Source: Castanea sativa
Taxonomy: Eukaryota; Streptophyta; Magnoliopsida; Fagales; Fagaceae
Assembly (NCBI RefSeq): GCF_040712315.1
Contig: NC_134015.1
Span: 57,489,964 to 57,553,963 of the forward strand
Direction: 5' to 3'
DNA length: 64,000 nucleotides
The notes below the pieces were generated by a model. The model saw nothing but the letters and a program-made list of their open reading frames with translations, had not been told where the DNA came from and did not search any database. This document shows, in pieces, positions 1 to 14,444 of this stretch. Position 1 is the stretch's first letter. Each line of letters begins with the position of its first letter. The position numbers and the translations under genes are program-made.

Positions 1-1332
1 TAGATATTCTTTGGGTTCTTATAGATACTTGCAATGGGTCTTTGGGCAATTAATTGTAATGTTTGCAAAAATATGACAAGTCTCAAAGTACCTTTGAAAA
101 TAACCTTTACTATGACGGATTTCATATCATAAATAATGTTCATGGCTTTTAATAGTCGCATCATAATTTAAGTAATAAGCTTGTGGGATCGAGTACTTTC
201 CAGGAGTGTTGATGTCGTGACACAAATGGTGATCATGTACTTCATGGGTCTATAACGTCATCTTCAAGATAACCCCCAATGAGTTTTTAGTATAAGACAA
301 TCGCAATATTTAGGCAATGATTATACCATGATATATATTCTTGAACGTTTTTCAAGCGTTTAATAATCTTGGATTTTTTTTGTGTGGATAAAATAGTGCA
401 AATGAAAGAATGGGCTTTGGATATAGCCAATGGGGACTTAGGTCTTTGATATTGACAATGAAAATTAGGTTTTTAATATTGCCAGTGGGAACTGGGCTTT
501 TGATATTGCCAATGAGAATTGGGTTTTGATGTTGCCAATGAAAATTAGGCTTTGATGTTGCCAATGAAAATTGGGCTTTAAATGTTGCTAATGAGAATTG
601 GGCTTTAAATGTTGCTAATGAGAATTGGGCTGTTAGATAAATAAATTACTATGGGTTTAAACCATAGGCTTTGATTATGAACTTGAATTCCATTGATAAA
701 GTTGCTTTGCAATGGATTTGAATCGTGGGCTTTTCAAACCTTGCCAAGCATAAAGTATTCTCGCTTTTTAGAAAAATTAGATTTTATCTCGCTTTACTAA
801 ATAATTCGGGCTTTTATGAGAAAGTATTGGGCCTTGTAACCCAATTTTGTGGTAGAAAGGAGAAAGGTTGTGGGCAAGTATAATGATAGTTTGGAAAAAA
901 TATTTAAGCATGTCCAATAATACATTTGAAAGGAAAATAAATAGCTTTTATTTAAATAACATTAGGTGTAAAGAAAAGTACCCCAACAATTGCTATACTT
1001 GAGCAAATTTAAGAGCCAAATTTCCTTTAGCCAAAGAGGTCCAAATTCCTTTCCTTTGAGTGTTTCTCTTAGGATTTATTTGGATACCGTTTATTACTGA
1101 AAACACTGTAACAAATAATTTTTAAATGTGTGAATAGTGCCGTGAGACTTAATTTTACAGTTTTTTTTTGCTGAATTTTATACTTACGGGTCGCATGAAC
1201 AATGTATGGGACCCACGAAAAAACGCTGGACGTAGCTGAAAACACTTTTCAGCTCTATCCAAACTTACACTTAGTGTTTAGAATTACATTTTGAGAGTTT
1301 CTTGCCTTGAGCTTGAATGGCTAAAACTCTTA
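1..1332. other. AT-rich intergenic stretch
   Basis: No exon-like reading frame with splice sites is visible. The only structure is the 27-bp tandem repeat at 426-640. No lectin or S-locus domain that could be the missing first exon of the kinase gene at 2.07 kb can be read here on either strand. Confidence 0.5.
426..640. repeat. 27-bp minisatellite, about 8 degenerate copies
   Basis: Units starting GCCAATG, GACAATG, GCCAGTG or GCTAATG recur at 426, 454, 481, 508, 534, 560, 587 and 614, a period of 26-28 bp. Each unit continues with a form of AAAATTGGGCTTTGATGTT. The last three copies are most alike, so the array probably grew at its right end. The minus-strand open frame at 352-564 is a by-product of a period near a multiple of three and is not called as a gene. 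Confidence 0.85.
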
Positions 1333-1733
1333 TGCTATGTTTGGAAGTTTTGAAAGAGAGGAAAGTAGAGTAGAGGGGAGCAGAGAGAAGGAGAGTATTG
1401 GAGAGGAGAGTAGAGGGGAATGGTTATCCTCCATCTTGTTTGGATGTTTTAAAATAAAGTAAGGGGAAGGAGAATAATTTAGTCTTTTTCATTTGTAATT
1501 TTGTTAATATGGTAAAGCTAAATTTGATAATTCATTTGGTTAAACATTTTATACTTCACTCTCCTTCCAAATCTCTCCAATTTGGGGGAATTAAAAATGA
1601 GGGGTTAGAAGTAGTTCAAACTCCTCCAAATCCCTCTCTCTCATTCCTTAAAAAACATCCAAACAAGGTAATTAAACTACTCTTTCTCCCTCTACTCTAC
1701 TCCCCCTCCTTCCCCCAACATCCAAACATAGCA
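1333..1733. mobile_element. Harbinger-like MITE, 401 bp, TTA target site
   Basis: The left end TGCTATGTTTGGA (1333-1345) is mirrored by TCCAAACATAGCA (1721-1733), and TTA flanks both sides (1330-1332 and 1734-1736). The inversion extends imperfectly inward: a purine-rich run with AGTAGAGTAGAGGGG on the left faces a pyrimidine-rich run with CCCTCTACTCTACTCC on the right. The length, the 3-bp TTA duplication and the absence of a transposase frame suit a Tourist-type non-autonomous PIF/Harbinger element. The plus-strand open frame at 1509-1787 is a shadow of it. Confidence 0.7.
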
Positions 1734-1876
1734 TTAATTCTTTGCAACCAACAAGTTAGTTCTTCGACAATTAGTAGTTTTTGTTGATTATTAGAATTCC
1801 AAGATATTGTAGACGAGGTTCGTTCATAGAGAAAGAATTTGCAAACGAGGTTATGTATGTACGTAGGTTGTTTACA

Positions 1877-1881
1877 CCCCC

Positions 1882-1912
<31 letters not shown>

Positions 1913-1922
1913 AAAAAAAAAA
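1877..1922. repeat. Homopolymer junction C26-A20
   Basis: Twenty-six C residues (1877-1902) are followed directly by twenty A residues (1903-1922). Such runs slip in replication and are hard to sequence, so the exact lengths should not be trusted. Confidence 0.9.
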
Positions 1923-2070
1923 CTAAAAAACTAGAAAACTAAGTAGGTTATACCTATTGCTCCTAGTGAATTTTGTAATCAAATCTTGGAATCTTCTGTA
2001 ACCCTTTGATCATTTTTTTTTTTTTACTTTTTCGTGTTTAACAACGACTATAACTTTTGTCCAAATAAAG

Positions 2071-3778
<1,708 letters not shown>

Positions 3779-6139
3779 AGGTATGTCTTTCCACAACTAT
3801 GCATTTCTATATAGTTACATTTTTTCCCCTTTCAAAATATGATAAAAATAAACGAAAAATGAAACATTACAAAAATAATTCAAAGGAAATGCAAACTAAT
3901 ATTTACATTCTTCCTAGAGAAACTTATTTTATACCCTTGAAGTATAACGAGGTGGTGCTCTTTTCTCTCATGTAAATAGTGGATCTTACAATGAATTTAA
4001 TTAGCATGAACCACTATTCTTTTTTTTTTTTTTTGCTGAATGAACCACTATTCATCTAAGAGGAGTACCACATTGATCATCTTACTACAACTGTATTGAA
4101 CAATTATTCCATACCATTAAACCGACATGGTCTATATAAGTTTCAATGAAAAAAGAAGTATTGAAAAGTTTTGATCCAGCAAAATCTGAACTGAATCCAT
4201 TAGTTCATTCAAATTCAGCGGATAAAAACAAGAATAAATAGAAAACCTTGTATTTGACCCGACCACTCAAGCAAGTAGGGTAGGATTGACCGAGGGTTAC
4301 ATGAGTACCCATTTCTTCTTCTTCTTTTTCTAAAGAAACCCCGCCCCTAATTTCCTTTTATTTTAAATTTTAAGTTATTGTTTAAACCATTTATAGAATA
4401 GTTATATTTCAAATTTTTAAATTTTGAATTTTGAATTTTTATTGACCTATTTTAATTTATACTAAAGCCATATTAAATTTTCTTTATTGTAAATGAAAAT
4501 ATTAATAATATTACTCTCCAACTTAAGTTACATTTCTTAAATATGAAAATTTTTGGTATTAGATTTAGAACTAAAATAAAGTAGTTTTTTTTTGTAAGTT
4601 TATTACAGATTTTTTGTGTGCAATTTATTATTTCTCTTTACCTATCATGTTATATTTTATTCTTAAAATATTTTATATTTAATTATTTTATAAGTCATTA
4701 ATTTTGTTCATATTTTATATATGACAGGTGCCCTCAAGGATGATCTTTGGACCACGGTATCCATTTTTTATTGTCCTTTTGTGAAATTATTAGAGTAATA
4801 AATTGTTAAAGTTACAAGTTTGTGTTTCTTTGTTGTATTGAAAGAAATATAAAAAGAGTTTGTCAAAATTTCTTATTTATTGTTTGTATGTGAAAAATAA
4901 ATAAATAAGAAAGTTTGACAATCTAAAAGCAACCGCATTAGTCCTTCAAAACTAGAAAAAAGTAGACAATTTTACACATTTTACCCAAAAATTGACCCAC
5001 ATCATTGGAGCTAAAGTTGTGCAAATTTTCATTTTTGCTTGTATATTTACATGGCTACTGTAGCTTTGCATTTCACTTTGAACTTTTTTATTCTTTTTTC
5101 TCTCACCAAGTTAGACTGTTCTCAACTTCTCTCTCTTTTCCTCTAGCTCCAAAGCCTCTTCTTTCTGGATCTCACACACACTCTTTCTTCGTCTAAGCAA
5201 CAATCATCTATGCATATCTTTGAAAGATCATCTCCTTGATTCTACTTCTCTAGGCTTGGAGTTGGAGATAACACTAAAATATTTTATCATCTTCATTCTT
5301 GGGTTTCTAAAATTTTTTGGTTCATCAATGGAGTTTTGGTATGTGTGGAAGTTCAATGTGGTAATTTAGGTGTATGAGTGATTTCTAGAGTTTGCAGTTT
5401 CTCTCTTTCTCGTAGTATATAACCTCAAATCGTTGGGTTTTGGGTATGATTTGTTGGAAATTTTGTTGTGTTTTGGGTTTTGTTGGAAACACAAGAGCTG
5501 GGTCTTGATATTTGAGAATCTTAAAAAGATGGGTTTTAGGTTTTGATATGTGAGAAGCTGGGTTTTATTTAAGATTTGTTGGAAATTTTGCATAAGATTT
5601 GATTTTTGAGATGAGTTTTAGGTTTTAGAGGAAATTTTGATTGATAGGGCTGTGAGAACGTACACAACAAATTATTTGAAAACAAATATTTGAAATACAT
5701 CATCTGAAGTTATCTTTACCCTCAATATGAATTTGAGATAAGAACTGACAGAATCTTTATCTATTACAAAGGTTGATTAGAGTTGGGGTCTCTATTTTAT
5801 CCTTGAAGGGGTGGTATGTGTGCAAATTAGGGTTGGTTTTTGGTTGAGGAGGAGAGAGAAATGATTTGGGAGAATAATAAAAAATTAATATTTTAATGAA
5901 ATGTGGTGTAAAATAGATAACCTAACGCGGAGTGTTTTGAAAAGTGGTTGTGTAAAATAGAAAAAGTAGGTTTTTATACTAAAATAGACAAAAACATTTG
6001 CAATGACAGATTCGAATGCTCTATAAGCAAGTTTGCATTGAGATATTGAAAGTTGCAGGCCTTGACTGTGGCCTAAGTTATTTTTCAACCATAAATATTG
6101 GATATTAGCCCAAATGGCTAGAAGGCTATTTTACGAAGA

Positions 6140-6676
6140 GCATAAGCATTGGTGGTGCCAAAAATTTAGCAATTAAGCACCATAAAAGCCTACTTTATCT
6201 ATTTTACCACCTTACTCTATAAAGAGTAAGACTTAGGTACAGTACTTTGGTGTTGTTCCTTAGGTTCCCCACTTAAGATTCTGTCACGTGGATTTTTTCT
6301 CATAGAATGAAAGTGTATTTTTAATTAAGTAGTCACATGGCTGAATCTAAATAAGGGAACCTAAGGAATAACACCTAAGATACTATACCTAAGTTTTGTC
6401 CCTTACAAAACATTCAACATCAGTGATTTTATTTTAGCATTCCATAGAATAAAATATTACAAACAATATAATAAAATAATATATCTACTATAATAAACAA
6501 CAACTACCACCACCAACACAATAAAATAATATAACTCTTAATAAAATATTGTTTTTTTTTCACCATTAGCCAAATTTTTTGGCTTTCCCTCTACTATTGC
6601 AGCATGCTTTTTAGTTTTTAGCATTGGTGATGCTAAAAATAGCAATATAAATTTATAGTACCACCAATGCTAATGC
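6140..6676. mobile_element. MITE-like inverted-repeat element, about 537 bp
   Basis: The left end GCATAAGCATTGGTGGTGC (from 6140) is the inverse of ACCACCAATGCTAATGC (6660-6676), matching over about 17 bp with one difference. A further copy of the AGCATTGGTGATGCTAAAAAT motif lies inside at 6620. No transposase frame and no clear target duplication are seen, so the superfamily is not assigned. A second, smaller element is inserted at 6231-6394. Confidence 0.6.
6231..6394. mobile_element. Small foldback element, 164 bp, nested in a larger one
   Basis: About 40 bp at the left end (ACTTAGGTACAGTACTTTGG onward) are the near-perfect inverse of the right end (finishing ATACTATACCTAAGT at 6394). The transcript could fold into a long hairpin with a loop of under 90 bases. 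It lies wholly inside the 6140-6676 element and so inserted after it. Confidence 0.7.
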
Positions 6677-7996
6677 AGTAGGAAGTTTGGTATTCAAATT
6701 CAAAACCTGACTAAGGCCTTGCCAATATTCAGAATTTGCAAATCCTGATCCTTGTAGCTATCCCTGTAGAATTCACTCTTCCTATAGAGTTATATCATTG
6801 AACAAAGAAATTAAAAGTGGGTTAGTCACAAGTTTCACCAAATGAGCCCAGCCCATACCATCATAGGCCTATGAAGCTTAGCGAGTTCTTCGACCCTAGT
6901 GCTTGGAGTCTCTGAAATTTGTTATTGTCTCCGAAGTGTCCATTCAAAACTTAGGCCCAAGCAAACTATCCAAAGAAAGAATAAGGAGACATAATCTCTA
7001 TTTGTTTTTGAAATTCAAACAGGAAAAATACTGATTAATTTTCACGAAATCGTTAAAGATCAGTTTTATTTATTATTTATTACTATCTCTTATTTAAAAG
7101 GATAAACCGTGGTACACTAAGTATATCTTTAAGTACAATTATTAATTTACATGAGTAGTGTTAGTGGAATGTAAATTGTACATTGTAGGCAAAATAATTT
7201 TTCTAAAGTGGCAAAGCAAATAAATATTTGCTACTTTTAGAGAAAGTGTACAATCTTTTTATTAAGGGCGGTGGTCTATTTATTGGTTATTGAGCTACTC
7301 CCAAATCGAGGTACTACATTTGAATCTTACAATAAAAAGCCTTTAGGAAATATCTCACTTTCCAAGCTCAATAATGATGCTTGCAATCTCAAATTTAACG
7401 ATTAGGATGCTCTTATGGTAACGCCAAGACAAAAAAAGTCACTCTACTCTAATCACCTCCACAATTTATAAGCTAAACTAAATTCAAGATATTATAAATG
7501 GAAAGAGGCTCAATTCTATTGCCAAAGCCTCGTTGGGTCGAATTATGAGCTGTTCAATAGACATTCCTACTAAAAGAGCTTTTAATGTAATCTTGGGACA
7601 TCATCGATGTTCTACTATGCTTCGTTTTTATATGTCACAGCCCAGTAGACCCAAAAAACTGAAAAACTTCGGTGCATTTGGGATAAGCTTATGTTGTACA
7701 GCTTTTTTTACTATTTATTTTATTTTTGCTATTATTCATAGGTCTCATGATACTTTTTGATACTATTTATGAGTCTCGCAGTATTATTCATAAGGTTTTT
7801 TATCTTTCCGTAAAAAGTTTTAAGTTTTAGCTAAATAAATAGTTTCCAAACCGAACTTCCTTTTCCACCTAATATCCAAAATACCCTTATCCCACACAAA
7901 ATTACCATATCACCCCCATCCGATAATCTCTCTCAGTCTCTCTCTCTCTGTGTCAATCTCACTCACTCACACAGAACAGAACTAAAGAAATCTCAA

Positions 7997-8005
7997 AAAC
8001 CCTAA
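7997..8005 (+). promoter_or_regulatory. Telo-box AAACCCTAA upstream of the PPR gene
   Basis: An exact telo-box lies 72 bp before the ATG, probably in the 5' leader. In plants this motif is typical of genes for the translation apparatus and other growth-linked genes, which suits a mitoribosome-related PPR protein. Its use here is inferred from position only. Confidence 0.5.
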
Positions 8006-8076
8006 AAACAAAACCAAACAGAAATGAAAACACTCACAAACTGAAACCTTAAACCCTGTCTCTGTCTCTCTCATCA

Positions 8077-11000
8077 ATGGCTTCTCAAATGGCGATCCTA
8101 ACTCGAACCCGAACCCTCTTCAAATCTCCCACCACCAAATCCATCACCACCTTCACATTTCTCTCCCAAGAACCCCAACTCGCCGAGTCAACTCACCCTC
8201 ACTCGCCCTCTCCACCGCCACCACCACCACCACCAACAACAGCAACACCTCTACCCCCAAACCCAGCTTCAGGTAGCCCACTCTACAACGAGAACTGGCG
8301 CAGCCCAATCCCCAACTCGCCCAACTCGCTATCCCTGACTCAGTCCCTCATGCCCCTGGGGTTTCTCGCGCAATCCCCGAACTCTCGCATTCAAGCTCTG
8401 TCACAGACCCTAGATGTCGAGAGCATGATGAACGTGTTCACCGATTGGATAGCTTCGCAGCGCTGGGGCGAGATGAAGCAGCTGTTCGAGTTTTGGATTC
8501 GGTCCTTGGATCGGGCTGGGAAGCCGAATAAGCCCGATGTGGGGCTTTACAACAATTACTTGAGGGCTAATTTGATGACCAATGCTTCGGCGGCCGAGTT
8601 GCTTGATCTCGTGGCTCAGATGGAGGATTATGATGTTGTGCCCAACACCGCGTCGTTTAATTTGGTTCTCAAGGCTATGTATAAGGCTAAGGAGACTGTT
8701 GCCGCGACTAAATTGCTCGAAAGGTTTGATTTTTTTGGAATGTAATGTTATGTGTTTGTTGAAATGCCTGTGAGAAATGTGGACTGGATTATGTTTTGGA
8801 TTCGTTTTTTGAAAAATGTGGGATTCCATGATTTTTGTATTTGGGAATGTGGGATTTCCATCACATTGTATATGTGTGTGTGAGACAAATGTAGAACATG
8901 TTTTGGAAGATTTTTGTATGTGGGTATGTGTGTCGTGCATGATTTTCTAGTTTTCTAGCTCAAATGACATATCTAGGGTAAAATCGGTTACTTGCCAATA
9001 AAAAAAATTCAGTTTTCTTTCCATATTTGGTAATGTGATGGAATGCATGTGATTATGAATTTATGATTGTCTTTGTTCTTAGAAATGAATTAGATTTAAA
9101 CCAACTTTGCTTGCGTCAATGTTTGTACTTTGTATTGTGTGAACATATTTTCTGGCTAAATGCATGTAAAAATTTGATTACTAAAGTACTGCTTGAAGGA
9201 TTTCCTTTCTTTTCATCCTTTAGAGATAACATCCTTGATACACATGTAAGTACTTATAGGTGTGTAAGCTGACATGCATTGACTTTATGATGAATCACTC
9301 TTCACTTGATGTTTATCAGGATGCTGCAGACAGGGAAAGAATCTCTTCCTGATGATGATTCATATGACTTAGTTGTTGGCATGCTATTTATGACGGACGA
9401 GATTGATGCTGCCTTGAAATATATAGATATGGGTTTAAAATCTGGTTATATGTTGTCAATGAGGGTGTTCACTGAATGTGTGCGGAGCTGTGTCAATAAG
9501 GGTCGGCTGGATACATTGGTCTCAATTATTGAAAGGTGTAAGGTACATGACTGATATGGTTACTTCTTAGAATATTCCATGTAGGAGTGCACTTATCATC
9601 CAATGTTTCTAACGTATGGCTGTTCTATTGGCGTTGTCAGACAATGGATCAGAACAAAGCTCTTTGTCCTGGCTGGAACATGTGCAACTTTATTGCAGAA
9701 GTTGCAATGCAAGAGGATAATAGCAAGTTAGCATTCTATGCCCTGGAATTTATGGCCAAATGGATTGCTCGGGGTGAGCAAGCAAGGCCAGCTGTTATGC
9801 TTTCAGTAGATGAAGGATTAGTTGTGTCAGCACTTGGAGCTGCCGGTAGAACCTACAACTCTTCTCTATTGGATGCATCATGGGCAATCCTACGACGTTC
9901 CTTGCGTCAAAACAAGGCCCCTAACCCAGAATCTTACATTGGGAAGATATATGCCCTTGCATCATTGGGCAATCTACAAAGAGCTTTTAGTACTTTAAAT
10001 GAATTTGAGGCAACCTATGGAAATTCTGATAAAGAAGCAGAAGAAGAAATGTTCTCTCCCTTTACCTCTTTAAATCCATTGGTCGTGGCATGTTCCAAAA
10101 AGGGTTTTGAGACTTTGGATTCAGTATGTCTTTCAAACTTTAAGAATTATTAGTAAGCACTCTCTGGTAGTATATTACTTTTTATGGACTATCTATTAGT
10201 TAAAGTTTTACATAATTATAATCTGCAGTTCGATAAATCTGCATTGTTGTACTTTTCTTGAGTTTCTGCAAATTGATGATAATAATCAATTTGGATGTTT
10301 TGTTTACTTGGTAAAGGTTGCCTAATGATCACCTCTCCCAAACCTTGTAGAAGTGGGAGCCACGTGCACTGGGGATGACCTTTTGTTTTCTTTCCTTCTA
10401 AAAGCCCAACTTTTTTTTGTGGATAAAGTTAAAAGCCCTTTGAACATTAATGCATCAGAAAAAATATGACTCATATCAACCCCTTCCTGCAGCTCTCTGT
10501 GTTCCTTTGTGCATGCTATTCACTTATCAGGAGATAAGCAACTATATTTTTCATGCCAAATACTTTAGAAGTCTCATGAGAAGACTGTTGAGTGCTTGGC
10601 TTCACACAGTTTTGACTTTGATTCATTCCATTATGTTAATTTTGTTAATTCTTCTCATTAAGGACCAATTTATTGTATCTCGAGAATCTTGTGTCAAGAT
10701 AATACTATTAGTAGCAGCAAGAGAGAGACAGTTGATGGGATTTTATCTCAAGTATGCTTTTCCTGTAGAGACTCTATATGCAGCATGTGGTTTATTTTGG
10801 TTTAAAAAATTAAGATCCGAATATTTTACGTGTCTACTCATTCATTTGCAAATTCTTTCTGATCTGTATTTGTTATGATGTTCCTCAGGTGTATTTTCAA
10901 CTGGAGAATTTAAGCCGTGCTGATCCTCCCTACAAGTCTGTTGCTGCTCTAAATTGCATAATTTTGGGTTGTGCAAATATATGGGACCTTGATCGTGCCT

Positions 11001-11099
11001 ACCAAACTTTTGAGGCCATTGGTTCCTCGTTTGGATTGACCCCTAATATTCATTCATACAACGCTCTGATGTTTGCATTTGGGAGGCTCAAGAAGGTAG

Positions 11100-11134
<35 letters not shown>

Positions 11135-11859
11135 AGACACACACAGACATGCATTTTGTAACCCTCCCCTTCATCTGCTAGTGCCTAGTTTTGAGTTGCT
11201 GGATGAGGAATTGTAGCTAGTTAATGGTGGTTTCATAGGATTAATGAATTGTATGTTTCTGATTAAGGGGCAAGTGAAAACTTGTATTTCTTTGGGGTCC
11301 ATGTTTATGCCCATGTGTTGCAGAAGGGCCTTGATGCACAGTCAAAGGCTGGCATATGCATGAGCAACACACACAGTAGACAATGTTACAAACACCTTGC
11401 TGAGTTAATTTTCTGGTTCTTTGGCAGACATTTGAAGCTTCGAGGGTGTTTGAGCACTTAGTAGGTTTGGGTGTTAAACCAAATGCTATGTCATATTCAT
11501 TGCTTGTTGATGCTCATCTCATCAACCGAGATCCAAAAGCTGCTCTCTCTGTGATTGACGAGATGGTAACTGCATTTTTTTTTTTTATAAATTATAATTT
11601 GGTTTTTTATTTTTATAACATTCAGTTTCTCATCTCTGGAAAAAAAGCTAATGCATGTGTAAATGGGTAGGTAACTGCTGGATTTGTACCATCAAAAGAA
11701 TCACTTAAAAAGGTCCGAAGGCGTTGTATGCGTGAGATGGACTATGAGAGTGATGACCAAGTTGAGGCCCTGGCTAGAAAGTTCAAGATTCGAATGGGTA
11801 CAGAGGCTCGGAGGAATATGCTGTTTAATCTTGGGTACAACACCGAATTCGCCAGATAG
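8077..11859 (+). CDS. Mitochondrial pentatricopeptide-repeat protein, At1g26460-like
   Basis: Six exons, 8077-8723, 9320-9542, 9641-10123, 10889-11095, 11428-11565 and 11671-11859, join in frame at GT-AG sites to give 628 residues, close to the remembered Arabidopsis length of about 630. The N-terminus is rich in Ser, Thr and Arg with few acids, as in mitochondrial presequences, and is followed by a proline run. PPR-type helices are recognisable in PNTASFNLVLKAM, PNIHSYNALMFAF and PNAMSYSLLVDAH. Many PPR proteins bind organellar RNA; the Arabidopsis counterpart is, from memory, one of the PPR proteins of the mitochondrial ribosome (rPPR set), so a structural role is likely. The start is the first ATG after a CT-rich leader. 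Intron 5 is bounded by a direct repeat. A splice-like pair near 11860 and 12217 may mark a 3' UTR intron. Confidence 0.9.
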
Positions 11860-13199
11860 GTAAATTGATGCATTAGAGGAGTACTTGCATTAAAGAATGA
11901 GAAGTAATTATTTTGTTGCCTGAACTGATCCTGTTTACATACGTCAGGCTTGTCCCAAATTTGGGCTATATTTTTTAGGCCTGTAAATTGGATGGTTTGA
12001 TATTGTAGTGGCAAGTTTGCAGAAGATCATCTGTGTGTCACTGTCATTTCAGTTTTTTTGGTTTTTTCCTTGTCCAATAATTTTTCTTGAATGTATTCCA
12101 CGTTGATACGAAGGCTAGTTGCTATTTGTTTTTCATCAAAAAGGAGTGGCAATGTATGCTTGGAACTTAAATACATCAACCATATGACTGATTCATGATT
12201 ATTTTTTCTTCTTGCAGGTCTGCCCCTCTTTGGTCTGGAAAATCTCAATGCTGATAGATTGGTTCACCAAGTTCACAAAGTAGTCTTTGTCCTGATTAGA
12301 TTTCATCCTTGTTTGTAAATTATCTGATTGTACCCAATTTTGAATCTTGGCAGGATGCATTAGAATGATAGCCTCCTACAGCCTTTTTTTTATACTTATT
12401 TTTTTCCCCCTTAGTTTATGCATTCTTTCTGTGCTATCTGAGGAGAACTAGAGGGCAGTGACTCGCTAAACGAGAGAAGATTTGAATGTTGACGAATAAT
12501 TGTAGGACAAACCCAATTACTTAAGAAGTCCAGAGTAGGCTTTCCCATTTCCCTGTCTATTTGGTTGGTGGGTTATTTATGTTGTGGTGTGCTCATTGGA
12601 ATGACAATTTTTTTTTTTTTTTCTTTTTTATAGAATGCTAGTGTATGTGGAGTGGGGGAATAGCCCTACAGTGCAGTCAACTACTCCATTTTACTTAAAA
12701 CGCTTTTATTTGAATCTCTGCAAGTGATTAATCAAAATTTACCACAAACTGAAAGATGAACTTTGTGGGGGAAAGAATTAATAGCTTAATATTGCGCATG
12801 CAGGTTACCACTGCCTGCCCTTAATGACTTTAATGGAGTATCTAAAAAGACTAAAACTTCAAAATTAAACGAATTGTTAAAAAGTGATGATGGGAATATT
12901 TCAAAGGTTTTATAAACTAATGTATTTTATTTTTGACAGTTCTATTTTATAGTTGAATATATTAACGTTGTATTAGTAAATACATTTGGATTTGTCAACT
13001 ATTAGGCTTCTGTAACATATTTTTAACTTCTTTTTGTTTTTGCTGAGAAAGTAGCATATTTTTAACTTATTGATCAATTAACGGCCGTATGTTATTATGG
13101 TATCTCCCCATTTTTGTTTGCTTTCATACGGGTCAAACGACTCAAATTCACTTAACCCCTTCTTCTTTTCTCTCTTCTTTATTGGATATATACACATAG
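11860..13199. other. PPR 3' region and AT-rich spacer
   Basis: The first 500 bp probably contain the PPR 3' UTR, possibly with an intron between AG|GTAAAT near 11860 and CTTGCAG near 12217. Beyond about 12.5 kb nothing is recognised except poly-T tracts. Confidence 0.4.
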
Positions 13200-14330
13200 A
13201 TTAACCCACTTATGCAAGATTAAAGAAGAAAGAAGAAAAGTAGACACAAAATTTACATAATCACATGTAGCGACAGAGAAAGTTCTACTATAAAATAAGG
13301 AGATTAGAATAGTAGCACACAAACACTCTCACAATCCAACTCCAAATACACCCTTTATTCTCTCACACAAAAAATAGAGTGCTTTATAAAATGCCCTATT
13401 GTATTTAGCACTACACTTTTCCTCTATTAGTGCTTACACAAAATATGAGAACCTATTTGTATATATATAGGCCGCTTGAGTATTAACATTGCCACACATA
13501 CATTCAAATCGGTAAGGGTACGGTAGTCCTAATCTAACTAGAACTTAATTTTCAAGTTCTTAGTATTCAAAGATTTTAGAACCAGGTTGACTGCGGATAA
13601 AGCTAAAACCGACACTAGCAATCCAAATACAAGCCACACGCAACAAATCTCCCTTGAATTTGGTCAAGCCACAGGACTAACACCTCCTTCGCGGCCACCA
13701 TACCACTAAGGGCTATCACAAGCTACAAACACCAAGTCCGAGCAATAGGGTCTATTTGTTACACAATTTCAAACTCACATTTTGACATTTTAAATAACTT
13801 TACACACATTTCCATATACTTTTTCACCCATACAAATTTCAAAAAACTACAAAAATCTCATCTCAAACTACTCTACCAAACACCCCCTTGAACCTGTCCT
13901 TTGAAACCGGCTTCATCAACATATTAACTACATTTTCCAAAATGTGAACCTTCTCATGAAATTTTTTTTTTTGTAACGATCAAGTCTCTTATCTTGTTGA
14001 ACAGCCACATGTTTTTTCCTCACATAATAAACCTCATTTTTTGCTAAATAAAAGGCACTCTAACTGCCACAATGCAATTGAACTCTTCTTTAGTTCAAAC
14101 TAAGCTCTATGACTAGCCCTTTCAACCACCATGTTTCCTTTGCATCTTCACTTGTAGCAATGTATTCAAATTCAGTAGTAGATGCGGCTATTAGTAATGT
14201 GTATCTCCAACAGATAGGCCCGTCTGACAATGTGAAAATATAACCTGTAGTAGACTTACTATCATGCACATTGCCTATATAATTTGCATCCACATACCCT
14301 ACCACTAAATTATCACCTTGTTCAACAAGA
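13200..14330 (-). mobile_element. Ty1/copia retrotransposon, 3' fragment, dead
   Basis: On the minus strand 14305-14090 encodes a worn RNase H: YVDANYIG, STTGYIF, GPICWR and STTEFEYIA match the copia consensus around its catalytic Asp and Glu. Downstream, 14060-13885 continues in broken frames with traces of the HCDSQSAIHLAKN-type block and of the NMLMKPVSKDRFK polyprotein end. Sequence from 13880 down to about 13200 probably belongs to the 3' LTR and the stretch before it. Gag, protease, integrase and reverse transcriptase are absent. Several frameshifts and a stop show it cannot act. Confidence 0.75.
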
Positions 14331-14444
14331 TCTCATGTTCTTTGTGTAATATGAATCCATAAATAAAAGGTCAGTTCCTTATTTTAAAGACAAAACACAT
14401 TTTAGAGAGAATTGGCGAAAAAATAATAGAACAGAAGAAGATAC

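Larger units (their letters stand above)
3779..8076. other. Intergenic, AT-rich, inverted-repeat elements
   Basis: No gene is supported. A nested pair of inverted-repeat elements lies at 6140-6676. Near 4945-4985 and 5905-5965 there are partly inverted stretches around CTATTTTACAC, suggesting another worn element of about 1 kb. The last 150 bp before the PPR start are CT-rich and hold short CTCTCT runs, as in many plant 5' leaders. Short open frames at 5005, 5366, 5885 and 7533 have no recognisable content. Confidence 0.45.

Noticed and set aside
426..640. CRISPR-like spacing of 27-bp repeats
   Set aside because: The units are contiguous without unique spacers, and the window is plant nuclear DNA.
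8410..8940. 176-codon minus-strand frame opposite PPR exon 1
   Set aside because: It is the antisense shadow of a coding exon and has no family features or splice partners.
10450..10878. 142-codon open frame on the plus strand
   Set aside because: It lies entirely within PPR intron 3 (10124-10888), has no recognisable domain, and the flanking exons splice cleanly across it.
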